DNA from: Gammaproteobacteria bacterium
GTDB lineage: Bacteria > Pseudomonadota > Gammaproteobacteria > Arenicellales > DRJH01
Direction: 5' to 3'
Length of the DNA: 6,507 bases
Assembly: GCA_011052285.1 (NCBI GenBank)
Contig: DRJH01000175.1
Coordinates: 1-6,507, forward strand
The translations under genes and the position numbers were made by a program. Each line of letters starts with the position of its first letter. Position 1 is the stretch's first letter. The notes under the pieces are model-generated. The model did not search any database. It was not told where the DNA came from and saw nothing but the letters and a program-made list of their open reading frames with translations. Positions 5,062 through 6,507 of the stretch are shown piece by piece.

Positions 5062-6507
5062 GGGTAACGGGGCAAAAAAAACAGATAATACAGCTCTTCG
5101 CGCACAACCGGGTAGCGGAGGCCAAAGTGCTTCCCGAGAAAACCTGCCGGAGTCTGAAGTGGAACAGGAACAACTCGAAGAACAAGCACAGGCCCACATT
5201 TCCCAGGGGCGCCTTGCGGATGCCGTTCGGCTGTTCGAGGAACTCTGCCGTATCGACCCGCACCGGGTACCGGCACGATTTCAGCTGGCCGTGACACTGA
5301 CAAAACTCAATCATACAGAACAGGCGGCTCAACACCTTCAACAAGTACTACAGCAACAACCCGGCCACACAGATGCCTGGGCCATGCTGGCAGACACCCA
5401 TATCAGAGCGGGGCGCATGGCTGAGGCAAAGGACTGTGCCGGACAGTCTTTGGCAATCAACGCTGAACATGCACACGCGCTGCTGGTAACCGGTATAGCC
5501 TGTGCAGAACTGGGCGAACTTGAGCAAGCCGACGAGATGCTGACCCGAGCTACCGCGAAACTTCCACAGGACGCACACAGCCTTGTCCACCTGGCCCGGG
5601 TTTGCATGCGCAGACAAATGCCGCAACGGGCCGAAACCTTTTTCGTACGCGCCCGGGCAATCAACCCGCAGCTTGCACCCGCCTGCGTCGGGCACGGCAA
5701 CTCGCTGCTGCGCCAGGCCCGATACGACGAGGCGGAACGCGTTTTTGCAGAAACCTGCCAACGTTTTCCCGGCAACGTCAGCTTGTTCAACCAGATCGGA
5801 AATATGTACCGTGTGGCAACCCACCTGGATAAGGCGCTGACCTACTACCGCATGTCATTAAAGCTGCAGCCGGATTTGGCGGAGGTCCACAACAATATCG
5901 CCACCATACTTCAGGCGCAGGGACTGCTGGAACAAGCCGAAAAGGCCTACCAAAAAGCCATCGATTTAAAACCAGGCTTCTGGCAGGCACACAGCAACCG
6001 TATTTTTCTACTGAACTATCTTCCGGGCACGAGCGGACATAAACTGCTTGATGCACACAAGACCTGGGCAGACCAGCACACAGGGAAACTACCCCGCTTT
6101 ACCACATGGAGCAACGACCGGCAGACGAATCGGCCGCTACGCGTAGGATACCTGTCTCCGGATTTTCACCACCATCCTGTTTCAGCCTTCATGATGCCCA
6201 TTCTCGCGAACCACAATCCTGGCCGTGTGACCTCCGTATGTTTTGCAGACAGCCTGAAAGTTGATGACGTTACCGCGAAACTACGGGGGCTGGCCCCGGA
6301 ATGGCATACAGTCAAGAGCCTGAGTGACGAACAACTCTCCGAACTGATCCGCAGGGAACGGATCGACATTCTTGTGGACCTTGCCGGCCATTCCGGTCAG
6401 CACCGGCTAAGAACATTTGCCTGCAAACCGGCCCCGTTACAGATCAACTATCTCGGTTATCCGGCAACCTCAGGCCTCGCTGAAATGGATTACCGATTAA
6501 CAGACGC
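5012..6507 (+). CDS. Second TPR-repeat GT41 (O-GlcNAc-transferase-like) glycosyltransferase, C-terminus cut by window edge
   Basis: An open frame runs from ATG 5012 to the right edge (498 full codons) without a stop. Residues 1-16 are basic and aromatic (MNNIWSRLGKRW), then residues 17-50 are polar and low in complexity, probably disordered. About eight 34-residue TPR units occupy 51-322; several (units 3-6) are divergent from the consensus. A linker (323-375) leads to the GT41 N-lobe: LRVGYLSPDFHHHPV from residue 376, DILVDLAGHSG (H460), KPAPLQINYLGYPATSG and DYRLTDA at the edge. H388 matches H376 of the leftward paralogue. Over the shared catalytic stretch of about 123 residues I count roughly 54 percent identity between the two by hand. 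The expected role is UDP-sugar-dependent glycosylation of a protein substrate in the cytoplasm. GTG at 5159, with GGAG 6 nt upstream, is a serious alternative start and would remove the first 49 residues without touching any TPR. The gene follows the sulfotransferase without a gap and is probably in its operon. Confidence 0.9.
   Translation, partial: MNNIWSRLGKRWSATNKGNGAKKTDNTALRAQPGSGGQSASRENLPESEVEQEQLEEQAQAHISQGRLADAVRLFEELCRIDPHRVPARFQLAVTLTKLNHTEQAAQHLQQVLQQQPGHTDAWAMLADTHIRAGRMAEAKDCAGQSLAINAEHAHALLVTGIACAELGELEQADEMLTRATAKLPQDAHSLVHLARVCMRRQMPQRAETFFVRARAINPQLAPACVGHGNSLLRQARYDEAERVFAETCQRFPGNVSLFNQIGNMYRVATHLDKALTYYRMSLKLQPDLAEVHNNIATILQAQGLLEQAEKAYQKAIDLKPGFWQAHSNRIFLLNYLPGTSGHKLLDAHKTWADQHTGKLPRFTTWSNDRQTNRPLRVGYLSPDFHHHPVSAFMMPILANHNPGRVTSVCFADSLKVDDVTAKLRGLAPEWHTVKSLSDEQLSELIRRERIDILVDLAGHSGQHRLRTFACKPAPLQINYLGYPATSGLAEMDYRLTD
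5074..5081 (+). repeat. A8 homopolymer near the 5' end of the second GT41 gene
   Basis: Eight adenines span codons 21-24 if translation starts at ATG 5012. Slippage here would shift the frame before the TPR and catalytic domains. If translation starts at GTG 5159, the tract lies in untranslated sequence and has no coding effect. Confidence 0.6.
5149..5161 (+). promoter_or_regulatory. Alternative ribosome binding site and GTG start of the second GT41 gene
   Basis: GGAG (5149-5152) stands 6 nt before an in-frame GTG (5159-5161). It is a better-spaced Shine-Dalgarno than the one at 5003. The product would start exactly at the first TPR unit, leaving a 97-nt gap after the sulfotransferase stop. 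Both starts could be used. Confidence 0.4.

Noticed and set aside
5338..5824. Minus-strand open frames of 150 and 158 codons
   Set aside because: They are antisense to the TPR array of the second GT41 protein, where the plus-strand frame is convincing. Their products are Cys/Ser-rich with no recognisable motif.

Overview
The window looks like a chromosomal accessory region of a bacterium, most likely a gammaproteobacterium. That guess rests on protein style: TPR/GT41 proteins, a TPR-sulfotransferase and a small methyltransferase clustered together recall sulfur- or methane-oxidising gammaproteobacteria. It is an inference from recalled family resemblance, not a phylogenetic result. No rRNA, tRNA or CRISPR array is visible.

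Layout. Positions 1-1560 (minus strand) hold the first 520 codons of a TPR protein that runs into a GT41 (O-GlcNAc-transferase-like, Spy/COG3914-type) catalytic domain and leaves the window at the left edge. A 94-bp divergent intergenic region (1561-1654) follows, with a perfect TATAAT on the minus strand. Positions 1655-2206 (plus) encode a 183-aa class I SAM-dependent methyltransferase. Positions 2207-2451 are non-coding. They hold a short reading frame resembling the N-terminus of an IS91-type transposase (possible decayed remnant), a 6-bp inverted repeat and a weak promoter candidate. Positions 2452-5061 (plus) encode an 869-aa protein with about 17 TPR units and a C-terminal PAPS-dependent sulfotransferase domain. 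From about 5012 to the right edge (plus) lies a second TPR-GT41 protein, partial at its C-terminus, whose likely start overlaps the end of the sulfotransferase gene by 50 bp.

How the genes may work together. Two GT41-type glycosyltransferases, a TPR-guided sulfotransferase and a methyltransferase form a coherent set of group-transfer enzymes. The most economical reading is a protein or peptide modification locus: the TPR superhelices would select a polypeptide substrate, GT41 domains would add sugar to Ser/Thr, and sulfation and methylation would modify the glycan or the polypeptide. The substrate is not in the window. The sulfotransferase and the second glycosyltransferase are probably co-transcribed; the first glycosyltransferase is transcribed divergently. 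All enzyme families are known; what would be new is the combination and its target.
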